NCBI GenBank assembly: GCA_004352715.1
Contig: SCFE01000048.1
Coordinates: forward strand, 617,789 to 681,788
From: Hofstenia miamia
Lineage: Eukaryota > Xenacoelomorpha > Acoela
Direction: 5' to 3'
Length of the DNA: 64,000 nucleotides
Position numbers and translations under genes: made by a program. Positions 44,450 through 53,589 of the stretch are shown here, in pieces. The notes below the pieces were generated by a model. That model worked only from the letters and a program-made list of their open reading frames with translations, made no database searches and was not told the DNA's origin. Each line of letters begins with the position of its first letter. Positions within the stretch are counted from its first letter, which is position 1.

Positions 44450-45619
44450 TAGGCCCCTACGAGTTGACATTTTTAGATTATATTATATTTGGACTTATTA
44501 TTCTCCGTAGGCTAAGCTATGCTGCCTTATATAAATGTAGGGAAAAGATACAACAAGCGAAACTAAATAAGAGTAACCATGGCTGAAGACTTACAATTTG
44601 GGGTAAATTATAAAAGTTTGTTGGATTCTTCGACATTATAGTTAATCATGGATGAAAAATAGATGAATTTCGAGTACTTGCAGGGGCCTAATATATATAT
44701 ATATTACAGTAAGATTGTGTAATTTGGAATTTCTTGAAATCCCTAAGATTTCAGTGAATTTGTAAAATTGCTATTTCAATTAAAAGCGTCGTAAAGCAAC
44801 CCAATTTGAGGACTTAGGGTTGGGGTTAGTGTTAGGTTTAGTATTTTCCTTGTAAATTCATGAAGTATCTAGGTATTCTTAATGTTTTTATGAAGTAAGG
44901 CTTGTGGTTACATTCAATAGAATTGAATAGACTTTGAAGTGAGAGCTTGGTCAACAATAATTTTAATCAATTTATGTGTATAGCCGTTCTTTTCTAATAT
45001 TTCATATAATTCAGTTATCGTTTCAATCATGTTATTATAACTTAAAGGTATTTTAATAATTCGAATTAATTGTCACTTAATTGTGTTGTCTTGTACTTTG
45101 GGTCAAAAAAGATTGATAAGGAATGTATAAAGTGGTATTTGATGGCTTGAGATACATCTTTGTTTCATAGTGATGTTGGTTCAACGTTATTTTTACATCT
45201 AGAAAATTGAGATTACGATTTTGTTCTTATTCTACTGTTAGTTGTATTTCGGGTAGGCACCCATTTAAAAATTTCATAAAATTGTCTACATTTTCTTTAT
45301 CTGCAAATATAGCAAATATGTCATCAAAGTATCTGCAATATGCCAGTGGTTTATTAATCAATAATGTTTTAACTATTTTTTCAATTACATCAATGGCAAA
45401 GCTAGTCATAGAAGAACCTAATGGCAATCCAATTCACATACCGTTCTATTTGTTCATAGATAGTTCTATCAAAAATAAATTTTAGATTGAGGCATGCTAT
45501 GTTTAGCAATTTCCTTAAGGTAGATTGAGATATGGAAATGTCATGTTCTTCTATCAAATTCAAGATGTGATCAATGTTTTCCTTCACAGTAATGTCTGTA
45601 AAAAATATATATATATATA

Positions 45620-46640
45620 TATCTTTTTAACAAAGCTAAATTTAATTACGTTAAATATGTAAATTAAACACATTAATTAGATTGTTTTGATTTAATGGGA
45701 TGGCCTTGAACAGAACTGATTGAAAGGAAGATAGCTCGGAAGAGAGCTGATAAATAAGCAAGATTATAGTGAGTATACCAAGCTGGTATGGTTTAGAAAA
45801 TTGGCCATGCCATCAATTCCAGGCAATGCGAATAATTTCCATTACATGAATTCATCCAAATTTGATGCAAAAATATGCAAACGGATGCCAGTCATTGCCA
45901 TGATTCTTTTCTTTTGAACGAGACAACATTGATTCGGTGTGATTAGTCTTCAAATGGCTAAGAGAATCAACGAAGTTCCGGGACTGGTTCACTGTACTAT
46001 GTTTATGGACACGAGGATATGGTGGATATCTGGCAATGTAGTTTTAAGCATGCCAATCATTACTCCAAATGTGAATTTCTGGAGGAATCTTTTCACGAAT
46101 GATGGGAATCAGAATTTGTTGATCTCGAGTATTTATGAATCATAGAAACAATCGAAGATCATGCCAAATTACAAAACCCAATATTTCCATAAGCTTTGCG
46201 ATCTGCACAATGTCTCCAAGCAAATGGCTCTAAAGTGTAGCACTATCAAGCAAAAATCTCTGCAGCAACAGTACTGGTCTACTGCAGTGTTTGGTCGGAC
46301 CCCGAAGATATTTATAGTTTTAGGAATGGGAACCTCCAGAATGAAGTATTAAGTGAACTTATAGCTTCAGCTTTGACCTTTGAAATCAAAAGCCAGAAGG
46401 TAAAGAGCAAGTCAGCCTTGCAGTAATGATAGCGCAAAGCGTATCCATCTGCTTCACGCGTTGAATTAATAAGAAACATCAAACTCTGATATACACCACA
46501 GAAATGACGGGTAACCACAAAATTCTCCCGATGGCGGGCTCATTGCTTCTTCAAATATTGACATAACAGTAAATGATAATGAATGTACAGAAAACTGCAC
46601 TGCACAACTAGTTTTGCAAGCAAATAATCAAAGTAGGATT
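45620..46640. other. Intergenic, unassigned, somewhat less AT-rich
   Basis: Base composition at 45,930-46,540 is more balanced than the surroundings and short frames are open on both strands. I recognise no family, so it may be an old repeat or exon debris. Confidence 0.4.
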
Positions 46641-47245
46641 CTTAGTGCCGTATTTTTTAAAGTTTTAATTTTTAGAGTCATTTTTAATGTCGTGTATATT
46701 AATGTCGTAATTTTTTAATGTCGTCGTTTCTTAATGGCGTATAGTTTATTGGCACAAATGGACTCTTCCTAAGCTCTAACCCATAATCTTCTTTTTCCTT
46801 TTTTTATAAAGCCCTATCTCAAATTGATGTTTTCTAAACCAAAATCTTAAGCCCTAACATAAAACCCTATTTTCGTCATTTTATAGGCCTAGGCCCTTAC
46901 CCAAGTTGCTAGTTGATGCTTCCTAAACCTAAGCCCTAAACCCTAACAGAAAACCTTATTTTTCGTAATTTTTTAGACCCAAGCCCTAAACCCAAATCAT
47001 AAAGTGGCGTTTCTTATATTTAGACACAAAACCCTATTCCTAACGCCTGACATTAAATGCATTAAATTAATTAATTAAAAAATTACGATAATAAAAATTC
47101 ACCACTCTAAAAAGCGATGATGCTAAGAAATTACGACGTTATAAAATACGACTATAAAAATTATGATATTAAAAAATTACGACATCAATGAACAGTTAAA
47201 TGTCTAAGGAACGACATCAAATATATGGCATTAAGAAACTACCCC
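46640..47245. mobile_element. Foldback-like element with CCCTAA-rich core
   Basis: Left flank repeats TTAATGTCGTAATTTTTTAA and TTAATGGCGT. The right flank carries the inverse units AAAAAATTACGACATCAATG and AAATTACGACGTT. The core has degenerate CCTAAACCCTAA motifs (46,780-47,030). It looks like a non-coding foldback or MITE-like element. I did not find a clear target-site duplication. Confidence 0.6.
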
Positions 47246-48777
47246 AATAATCAGATTCGTTGAATTTGGATATTGTCATGTTTTGTTAATCGCCATGAAG
47301 ACATAAATCGATATTCTATATTATAAAGCTTAATAACTTTTTATATAATGAACGTTTCAGAAAAATCATTTCAAATTTGAAATCGGCATAAGACTACATC
47401 TATAAAATTCATTTTATTTGTGCTTACTGATTTTGATGCACAATGTTGAACAGCTGTAAGCAACTCCAAAACTACAGGTATGATTTTCATGTTGGCTTAA
47501 GTAATTGCAATTGAATTTACCGTAAAGCTTGGCTGTTTTCTAGTTTTTACCTTGTAAAAATTGTTTTGAATTTTTTAGGACAGGTTTGCGAATTTTGGAA
47601 TAATTTGCATTTTTTTTTAAATTTCAGGCATTCTTTTTCTCAAAATATGTATTTTTGGTATATATTTTAGCAAAAAGTTGCATCTATTGATTTTCAATTC
47701 AGACAAGAAAACATCATTTGATTTTAACAGCCTGATTAATAAGCAAAGGCTAAGAACTTCGAATAAGGGGATAACACTGAATGCTTAACAGCTATTTGCT
47801 TATAACGTTGATGTTCAACATTAAATAATGATTTCTTAATTATATGTGATGGCAAAGTGAAATTTTTTTACCATTAAAAACTAAAGATTTTCAAATGACA
47901 TTCTTTTGAAGTAGAATACTCACTTGTTGCATTCTGTTAAGGTAAAAAGATAATCATGAATAAATTATTTTGAATATGTAGCGTCGTTGTATACTACCAA
48001 TTCTAAAATTAGAAATTTGATAAAGGACTTTGAATAACTTTTTATATTTTTAGATAATTTAGGAAAAATAAAATTCCAGAAAGTAGTCCTCTGCTGAGGT
48101 TGCATGCTCATTGAAACATATTTTGTTCATCATTAGCTTAAATGCTTTTTGAGAAAAATATGAAACCAGATGGTTGCTAAAATATTGGAAAAAAGTTAAT
48201 TAAGTTTTCCGTTATTACTGATCCTTTCTCACAAGTTACTACAGTAGAGAGTGGACTGTTACAGCCCAATAAAAGCTAAGCATTTTATGTAGTTCATAAT
48301 TACAAATACCCGTTACCATGTATTAATATTTTGCGAAGATGGATGTCAAATATTTTAGCATGAAATGAATAAACGGAAAAAGTGAAAGCAACGATTACTA
48401 AAGCAGTGATGCAAGCGAAAGTCCAACATTAATAAGGGAAATGATCATAAAGCGGGTATGAAATAGAATCAAACAAACATTTCATAGCAGGTCGGCTCTT
48501 TTACTTTAAATTTTAGTTTTTTTAAGCTATAAGACTATTTTTCTTATTCAATTACCACTCCATCAAAGTATGAATTATAATTTGAATGTATTTGATACAA
48601 TGTAATCTCCATATTTTTCATAAACATAGCATTAACAAAAACTGAAAAAAGTTTCACATAGTATGCTGCAGTTAGTTTTAATTATATCCTTAGAGCAATT
48701 GAATGTTTGTTTTGAAGCAATGAAGAACCTTTTTAATAAATTAAAATTCCATACAATGGACAGTTTTTATATGTTTA
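47246..48777. other. Intergenic, nothing recognised
   Basis: AT-rich; no coding similarity. It precedes the decayed ATPase exon 14 copy and may contain unrecognisable copies of ATPase intron 13 sequence. Confidence 0.45.
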
Positions 48778-48778
48778 G

Positions 48779-48870
48779 GAATTTGTATTGGTAAGTTGGG
48801 TTCATATGTGGTAAACAATCCTCCGCTATAGTTCTAATTGATGACATCTTTTCTTCTCATGCTTGATATT
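48779..48870 (+). pseudogene. Decayed copy of ATPase exon 14 (5' part)
   Basis: TATATGTTTAGGAATTTGT, including the splice acceptor, is shared with 20,371-20,388, and the following 80 bases align with the start of exon 14 with substitutions and small deletions. Translation hits stops within about 15 codons. The TM5-TM6 part of the exon is missing. Confidence 0.88.
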
Positions 48871-49180
48871 GCTCACTTTTCAAAATCAAATTCACAAATA
48901 AAAAAATGAAAGTGTCATTCCCTAGTCATGTGTCAAATCCTTAGAATATCACAACTGAAGTAATAAAATTGCGGGATCCATTTTGGATAATTAGTATAAA
49001 TTATGATGAAAAGTTTTTTCTTTCTAACTATTACTTTCATACTATAAACTTCCAAAAAAGTGAGCTTTCACATGACTGTGGGCTATTTTTCACAAAATTA
49101 GCATTTTATGCTAATATCATTTTAACACTTTAGGTATATGATATCTTAACAACTATCCCCCCGACCTCCCTCACCCCCCC

Positions 49181-49343
49181 NNNNNNNNNNNNNNNNNNNN
49201 NNNNNNNNNNNNNNNNNNNNNNNNNNNNNNNNNNNNNNNNNNNNNNNNNNNNNNNNNNNNNNNNNNNNNNNNNNNNNNNNNNNNNNNNNNNNNNNNNNNN
49301 NNNNNNNNNNNNNNNNNNNNNNNNNNNNNNNNNNNNNNNNNNN
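49181..49343. other. Assembly gap
   Basis: 163 N after a C-rich run (CCCCCGACCTCCCTCACCCC) unlike anything nearby. Confidence 0.9.
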
Positions 49344-49435
49344 AAGAGACAGATATATATATATATATTGTAGTTTGTATGTCTTGGGCTTCCACAAGAG
49401 CTTTAGCCCCCTAAATATAGCATGTCAGCCTTGCC

Positions 49436-49602
49436 TGGTGTTTCTGTGTTCTGTGATAATTGTTTATTTTATGACGTTTGCAATGAACGGTTTTTTGCCC
49501 ATTAATCTAAGAAGATGTGGGATGACGTGAACACAAATGATTTGCAAGAGTTGATTCGATTTGAGAAAAATGGATAATTATAGAGTTTATAAGAAAATTT
49601 CT
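49436..49602 (+). pseudogene. Decayed copy of ATPase exon 15
   Basis: Aligns with 20,816-20,990: GTGTTTCTGTG, GACGTTTGCAATGAACGG, TTGCCCATTAATCT and GATGTGGGATGACGTGAACA are recognisable, and similarity continues past the donor into the intron (TTATAAGAAAATTTCTA). An internal deletion and substitutions break the frame. Confidence 0.9.
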
Positions 49603-50147
49603 AATATCTTAAGAATAAAGTTTATATTTTTTCAATTTTGAAAATAGTAACATGAATTTTTTCAGGATCCTTCAAACATGAATATTTGATACATTTGTCC
49701 ACACTATATATTTGTATAAAACTTTGATTAGCACTTTTATTAATTAATACCTTACAATTAAAAACTTAGTATTTACGCTAATAGTAAACTGCAATTAAAC
49801 CATTTAAGATAGTAAAATAATGTACAAGGTAATTTCGTAGAATGCAAATAAAATTTTTGCTTATTAAGTTATTATGCTTACTGTCTAGGGATACCAGGCT
49901 GCATTTACTCCCTTTTAATTCTACAAGTAAATGTAAGTTTTAGTGCATTCCTTTCAAATAGTTGAAAACCAATTGAGAATGTTATGGATTTTTGACTATT
50001 TTTTATCTTTCTTAGTTTTAGTAGAACACTTCAAACTATTTAAATGGCTGGTACAATCATTTTTACAACATAAACTAACTATTTTTAAAAATCATTCTCC
50101 GTTATTAACAATAAAAAGTGTTGATTAGAATATACTAAGCACTTCAA

Positions 50148-52250
50148 CTAGCCTTTACCAAAAATCTTTAGAATAATGGCTTGAATTAAGTTAATTATAA
50201 ATATAATCATTTGAGAAAATGTAAGCACAGACCATCCAACAAACATTCCAATGTTACCAGCAAATGCTGAGAGAAGTTCTTCGAAGGTATATGCAGGGCT
50301 TTCAGAGACTACTTCGTAGTTCATTTCTTCAAAAAATATTTCAACCCTCAGAAAATTTTCTCTAATTTTGGCTAAAAGTTCATCCTCAGTCATAGTTTCG
50401 CTTGCAAATTTACTCAAAAGCTTGTCAATGTACGATTTCGCTTCTACGCTTGTAGAAGTAACAATTTCATCGATGAAGTAATACAAGAAGCTTCTGGATG
50501 GAAAATCTGCACTATACTGGCTCACATCGTACATTACATCAGAGCACGCCTGCGGGCAGTTGCATGGGTATATCAATGATCTAGAACTTTGGAATTTGCT
50601 ATATAGCTTTTCTTTACATAGAATTTCCGATGTGTTCCATGGGCTGCAAATGGGAAAGGGTGTATTGGGGATCCCATTGTCATCATGATACAAATACAAA
50701 TAAGAATCAACGCAACCACATTCTAATTTGAGGTTTTCATATAAGCATGCTTCCATGCACACTTGTTGATTATAGTTTTCCCATATTAGAAAAGGATCGT
50801 CAAACGAAGCTTCACCAGAGTCAAGTTTCTCAGCTTGCTCCTTAGAAAATATGCCTGCATCCAAGGAATCATTGATTTGCTTGTATTCTCTCCAATTTGG
50901 CTGAGTCAGTGTGCATGTACTGTATGGATCCTTAAGTCGTTTTATTTTCTTTTTTCTCAATGTTATCTTAGTCGAGGTTCCAGGTCTTACAACAATATTG
51001 TTTCGACTAGGAAGAGGATATATTTTTGGAGGAGTGATTGTTAGAGAAATGCCTGAAGTTTTTGAAAGAAATCCAATGTTATCATAATCTTTGAGAAAGA
51101 TAACCAAAGCTAAGCCATTGTCAACACCTGAACGAGAGGATTTCTTTCGTTCGTTTGCTTTTTTGGAATTGAATGTGTAGCATTTCCCATATTCAGAACT
51201 AAGCATCAAATGGAAATGGGGATTTCCACTTCTTGTGATGGTTGCACAATTAATTGCCCCAAAAGCACAAGTTAAAACTAGGTTTTCTAAAGAAACACCA
51301 TAACTGTAAGGAATTGAAGGAGGAAATAAGGCAAATTTTTTTGCGAAGGAGAAATCGGTAGGGTTCAGTCTACGCATGATATAGTACACAGATTTCCAAT
51401 CAGTACCACTAATTTCTGCTATACGTTCAAAAGCAGCTTCGATTTCGTCTTCTTTATCTAGCTTGGATCTCTTACGTCGACTGGAAGAACTCTGAAAGAT
51501 TTTAACTTTTGCTGAAAATCCTGATGCTACAATTTTGTAATCAGATACAAAATTTAATCGAACAGGTGCTTTATACTTTGTAGTGGTAGGTACTTCAGAA
51601 CCGCAAACTTTTGTTAGATTGTTATCACCATCGGTTATTTGTAAAAAATCAAAGCAATTGTCATTTTCGGGTGGCTCTAATTCAAAAGTCGTAAAAATGA
51701 TCACAACATACATTTGAGGTGAGTTAATAACATACGCCTTTTTGAAATTTATGGGATAATCACTTTTACCAACATCCTTATGAGATTCAATAAGTTGAAA
51801 ATTACTAGAAGCAGTTATAACAGTTCGGTCTTGTTCTTCAATGCACTCGTTTTCATCACTGCTATCATCACATTCCTGAATACCATCACAGAACCGAGCA
51901 CATTTTAAGGGGTTGTTATCACATGGCTTAAACCCCTTTCCGATGCATGGTGATGGCTCCGCAGTGGTACGCTCATCACAATTATGGGTTTCATTTGATT
52001 CATCACTTAAATCGTGGCAATCGTATGCACCATCACATATCCAAAAATCTGAAATGCATTGATCGATTTTTTCACATAAGGAATAAGTATCCTCACATGG
52101 AGCTTTAAAATTGACATTGTTTCTCCTGGAATATATTTTTTTAATGTATTCTTCTTGCACATAGTCAAGTGTTGCGAGCTGATAAAGATTATCTTGCATT
52201 ACAGAGAGAATCTTTTGTTTTTCAAGAATACTTTCTTTGCAGATGGTTAC
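50148..52250 (-). CDS. DEG/ENaC exon 2 (extracellular domain, TM2, C-terminus)
   Basis: A 700-codon exon from acceptor GTGAAG|GTAACC to TAG. Sub-regions by position: LDLa 1 52,097-51,978; LDLa 2 51,947-51,843; CUB-like 51,821-51,495; RRKR 51,479-51,468; G-x-S filter 50,237-50,229. The CUB-like part keeps YPINF, the second Cys pair (CFDFLQITDG...CG) and FVSDY...GF, but not the first Cys pair. The cytosolic tail after TM2 is very short (ends LKIFGKG). Confidence 0.95.
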   Translation of the reverse strand, partial: VTICKESILEKQKILSVMQDNLYQLATLDYVQEEYIKKIYSRRNNVNFKAPCEDTYSLCEKIDQCISDFWICDGAYDCHDLSDESNETHNCDERTTAEPSPCIGKGFKPCDNNPLKCARFCDGIQECDDSSDENECIEEQDRTVITASSNFQLIESHKDVGKSDYPINFKKAYVINSPQMYVVIIFTTFELEPPENDNCFDFLQITDGDNNLTKVCGSEVPTTTKYKAPVRLNFVSDYKIVASGFSAKVKIFQSSSSRRKRSKLDKEDEIEAAFERIAEISGTDWKSVYYIMRRLNPTDFSFAKKFALFPPSIPYSYGVSLENLVLTCAFGAINCATITRSGNPHFHLMLSSEYGKCYTFNSKKANERKKSSRSGVDNGLALVIFLKDYDNIGFLSKTSGISLTITPPKIYPLPSRNNIVVRPGTSTKITLRKKKIKRLKDPYSTCTLTQPNWREYKQINDSLDAGIFSKEQAEKLDSGEASFDDPFLIWENYNQQVCMEACLYENLKLECGCVDSYLYLYHDDNGIPNTPFPICSPWNTSEILCKEKLYSKFQSSRSLIYPCNCPQACSDVMYDVSQYSADFPSRSFLYYFIDEIVTSTSVEAKSYIDKLLSKFASETMTEDELLAKIRENFLRVEIFFEEMNYEVVSESPAYTFEELLSAFAGNIGMFVGWSVLTFSQMIIFIINLIQAIILKIFGKG

Positions 52251-52865
52251 CTTCACGATGCATTACACATTTAAATAATAAAAATATTATAATAATATTG
52301 TAGTGTTAAATACCTATGCCGGCTAAAAGTAGATCACATATCGTTTCTAAATACTTTTACCTAAAATTTATGAAGCCACAATGTTTATTTAAAAATGTCC
52401 TTAGCAATTGGTGTCTACTCACAAGTGGATGCAGGGAAAATTTATATCAGCATAGGCAGAAATTGCAAGGCAAAGCCTAAGATTAGCGGCTAAACCCAAG
52501 TGTTAGCCAAAATAGAAAAACGGTTCGGCAATTCCATTTGACTCAAGATCAGTGCAACCGCACATACCAATAATAATATAACAACTCATAACATTTTAAA
52601 AAATGGCTTCACCCAAATGCAAAACATTTTTAGATATCTTAAAAGTTCCATGACTTTTACTTTCCTGACCAAAGTGAAGTTTCTCTTAGGTGTTATTAAT
52701 AAGTGGGAATAAAAAATTCCAATGCCTACTCAATGTTCCAGGAATACTCAACACAGTTAATAATAAAATTCCTTGAAATTATATTTCTGTGCAATCCTTA
52801 TAACTTCACTAAATCTTCATTAATTTTACGAAATCGGATTCTATAAGCAATCTGAGTTTAAGAAT

Positions 52866-52897
<32 letters not shown>

Positions 52898-53226
52898 AGT
52901 ATACTATTAAACTGAAGTCTTATGTGATATTGGCGCTATAATTGAAGAAATGAAATTTTCCACTTTGCTATTTAGATAATGGCAGTTAGATTCAAATTAT
53001 TAAAATCATTTACTAAACACAGTAAATATTATACCTGGTGCAAGAGCCAATGCAAAACAAAACAGTCTGAAAATATGGACTGATTGCTTAAGGGTTTAGA
53101 TGCATTTATAAAAATATTATCCATAGAAGAATTTTATAGCTAAAAGATTTACGCTATCATTAAGAATCGATTTTTTTAACAACACAGCTCAAATATCTTT
53201 TCATTCGTTGAAAGAAAGATGTATAC

Positions 53227-53258
<32 letters not shown>

Positions 53259-53582
53259 TTGTTTGGTAAATGCATAGCGATAGTTGTAAACCTGTGGAAA
53301 ATCTATTGATGTTGCATGTTCAATTGTCATTGAAACAGTGACTTCATGTTTAATGAACATTTTCAGTAGGGGCCAAAATTGAAATGCAAATACGACTAGG
53401 CTTGTGACATATATAAACAACCATATAATCGCATAAAAATAATTCTTTGAGTCAATAATTTCAGGAAAGAAGAAGGAGAATATTTCAAAAAACCATTTGC
53501 CACATGAACTTTTTTCCTCCTTCTCCTTTGTATCTTCTAGAAAGGGTATTGTAGATACCTTCGACATTAGTCTAAATATCAA
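50148..53582 (-). CDS. DEG/ENaC cation channel with LDLa, CUB and furin-type site (2 exons)
   Basis: Plasma-membrane, trimeric, amiloride-family cation channel subunit. Two exons join at a GT-AG intron (52,251-53,291) exactly within the family motif FPxVTIC (FPQ|VTICKES), giving about 792 residues. Order: TM1 (about 43-68), LDLa 1 (144-183), LDLa 2 (194-228), CUB-like domain (about 236-344), basic RRKR-S (350-354), then the DEG/ENaC core with GKCYTFN (447-453), RPGTSTKIT, DPYSTC and the cysteine-rich CMEACLYENLKLECGC. TM2 carries the selectivity motif G-x-S (GWS, 764-766). Family members are usually 500-700 residues, so the extra length is the LDLa/CUB insertion. The N-terminal HG gating motif is not evident. 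The start is either the Met at 53,582 or the Met at 53,567 if ATATTTAG just upstream of the latter is an acceptor of a 5' UTR intron. Intact and probably functional. Confidence 0.94.
52868..52898. repeat. (TA)n microsatellite
   Basis: TA run within the DEG/ENaC intron. Confidence 0.85.
53226..53252. repeat. (TA)n microsatellite
   Basis: TA run 40 nt into the DEG/ENaC intron. Read through, it gives a false YIYI peptide. Confidence 0.85.
53292..53582 (-). CDS. DEG/ENaC exon 1 (cytosolic N-terminus, TM1)
   Basis: Encodes an acidic/basic N-terminus, then KNYFYAIIWLFIYVTSLVVF (TM1) and the post-TM1 segment ending IEHATSIDFPQ. Donor CAG|GTTTAC on the minus strand, phase 0. The frame runs on into intron and a TA repeat, which should not be read as protein. 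Confidence 0.9.
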
Positions 53583-53589
53583 AAAGTTT

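Larger units (their letters stand above)
43555..45590 (-). mobile_element. Penelope-like retroelement relic with RT
   Basis: The minus strand reads, from right to left: FIFDRTIYEQIERYV (RT block before 'MGSPLSP'), MPLGSSMTSFAIDVIEKIVK, CRYFDDIFAIFADKE (catalytic Y-x-DD box), LNFLDVKITLNQHHYETKMY then LKPSNTTLYIP, and MIETITELYEILEKNGY. This is the block order of Penelope-like polymerases ('LpFLDv.i....T.vyrKPt.T..Y'). A C-terminal end (43,560-43,690) reads AEALIIKNHTNDQLLNNKQQ. Frameshifts and an inserted repeat (43,735-44,370) show it is dead. Confidence 0.85.
52251..53291 (-). other. DEG/ENaC intron
   Basis: 1,041 nt, phase 0, includes TA microsatellites at 52,868-52,898 and near the donor (53,226-53,252). 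Confidence 0.85.

Noticed and set aside
46780-47030. Interstitial telomere array
   Set aside because: The CCCTAA motifs are irregular and embedded in a foldback-like structure; no tandem run of exact units exists.
40421-53582. LDLa array and DEG/ENaC as one gene
   Set aside because: They are on opposite strands and the channel has its own complete LDLa modules in a single exon.
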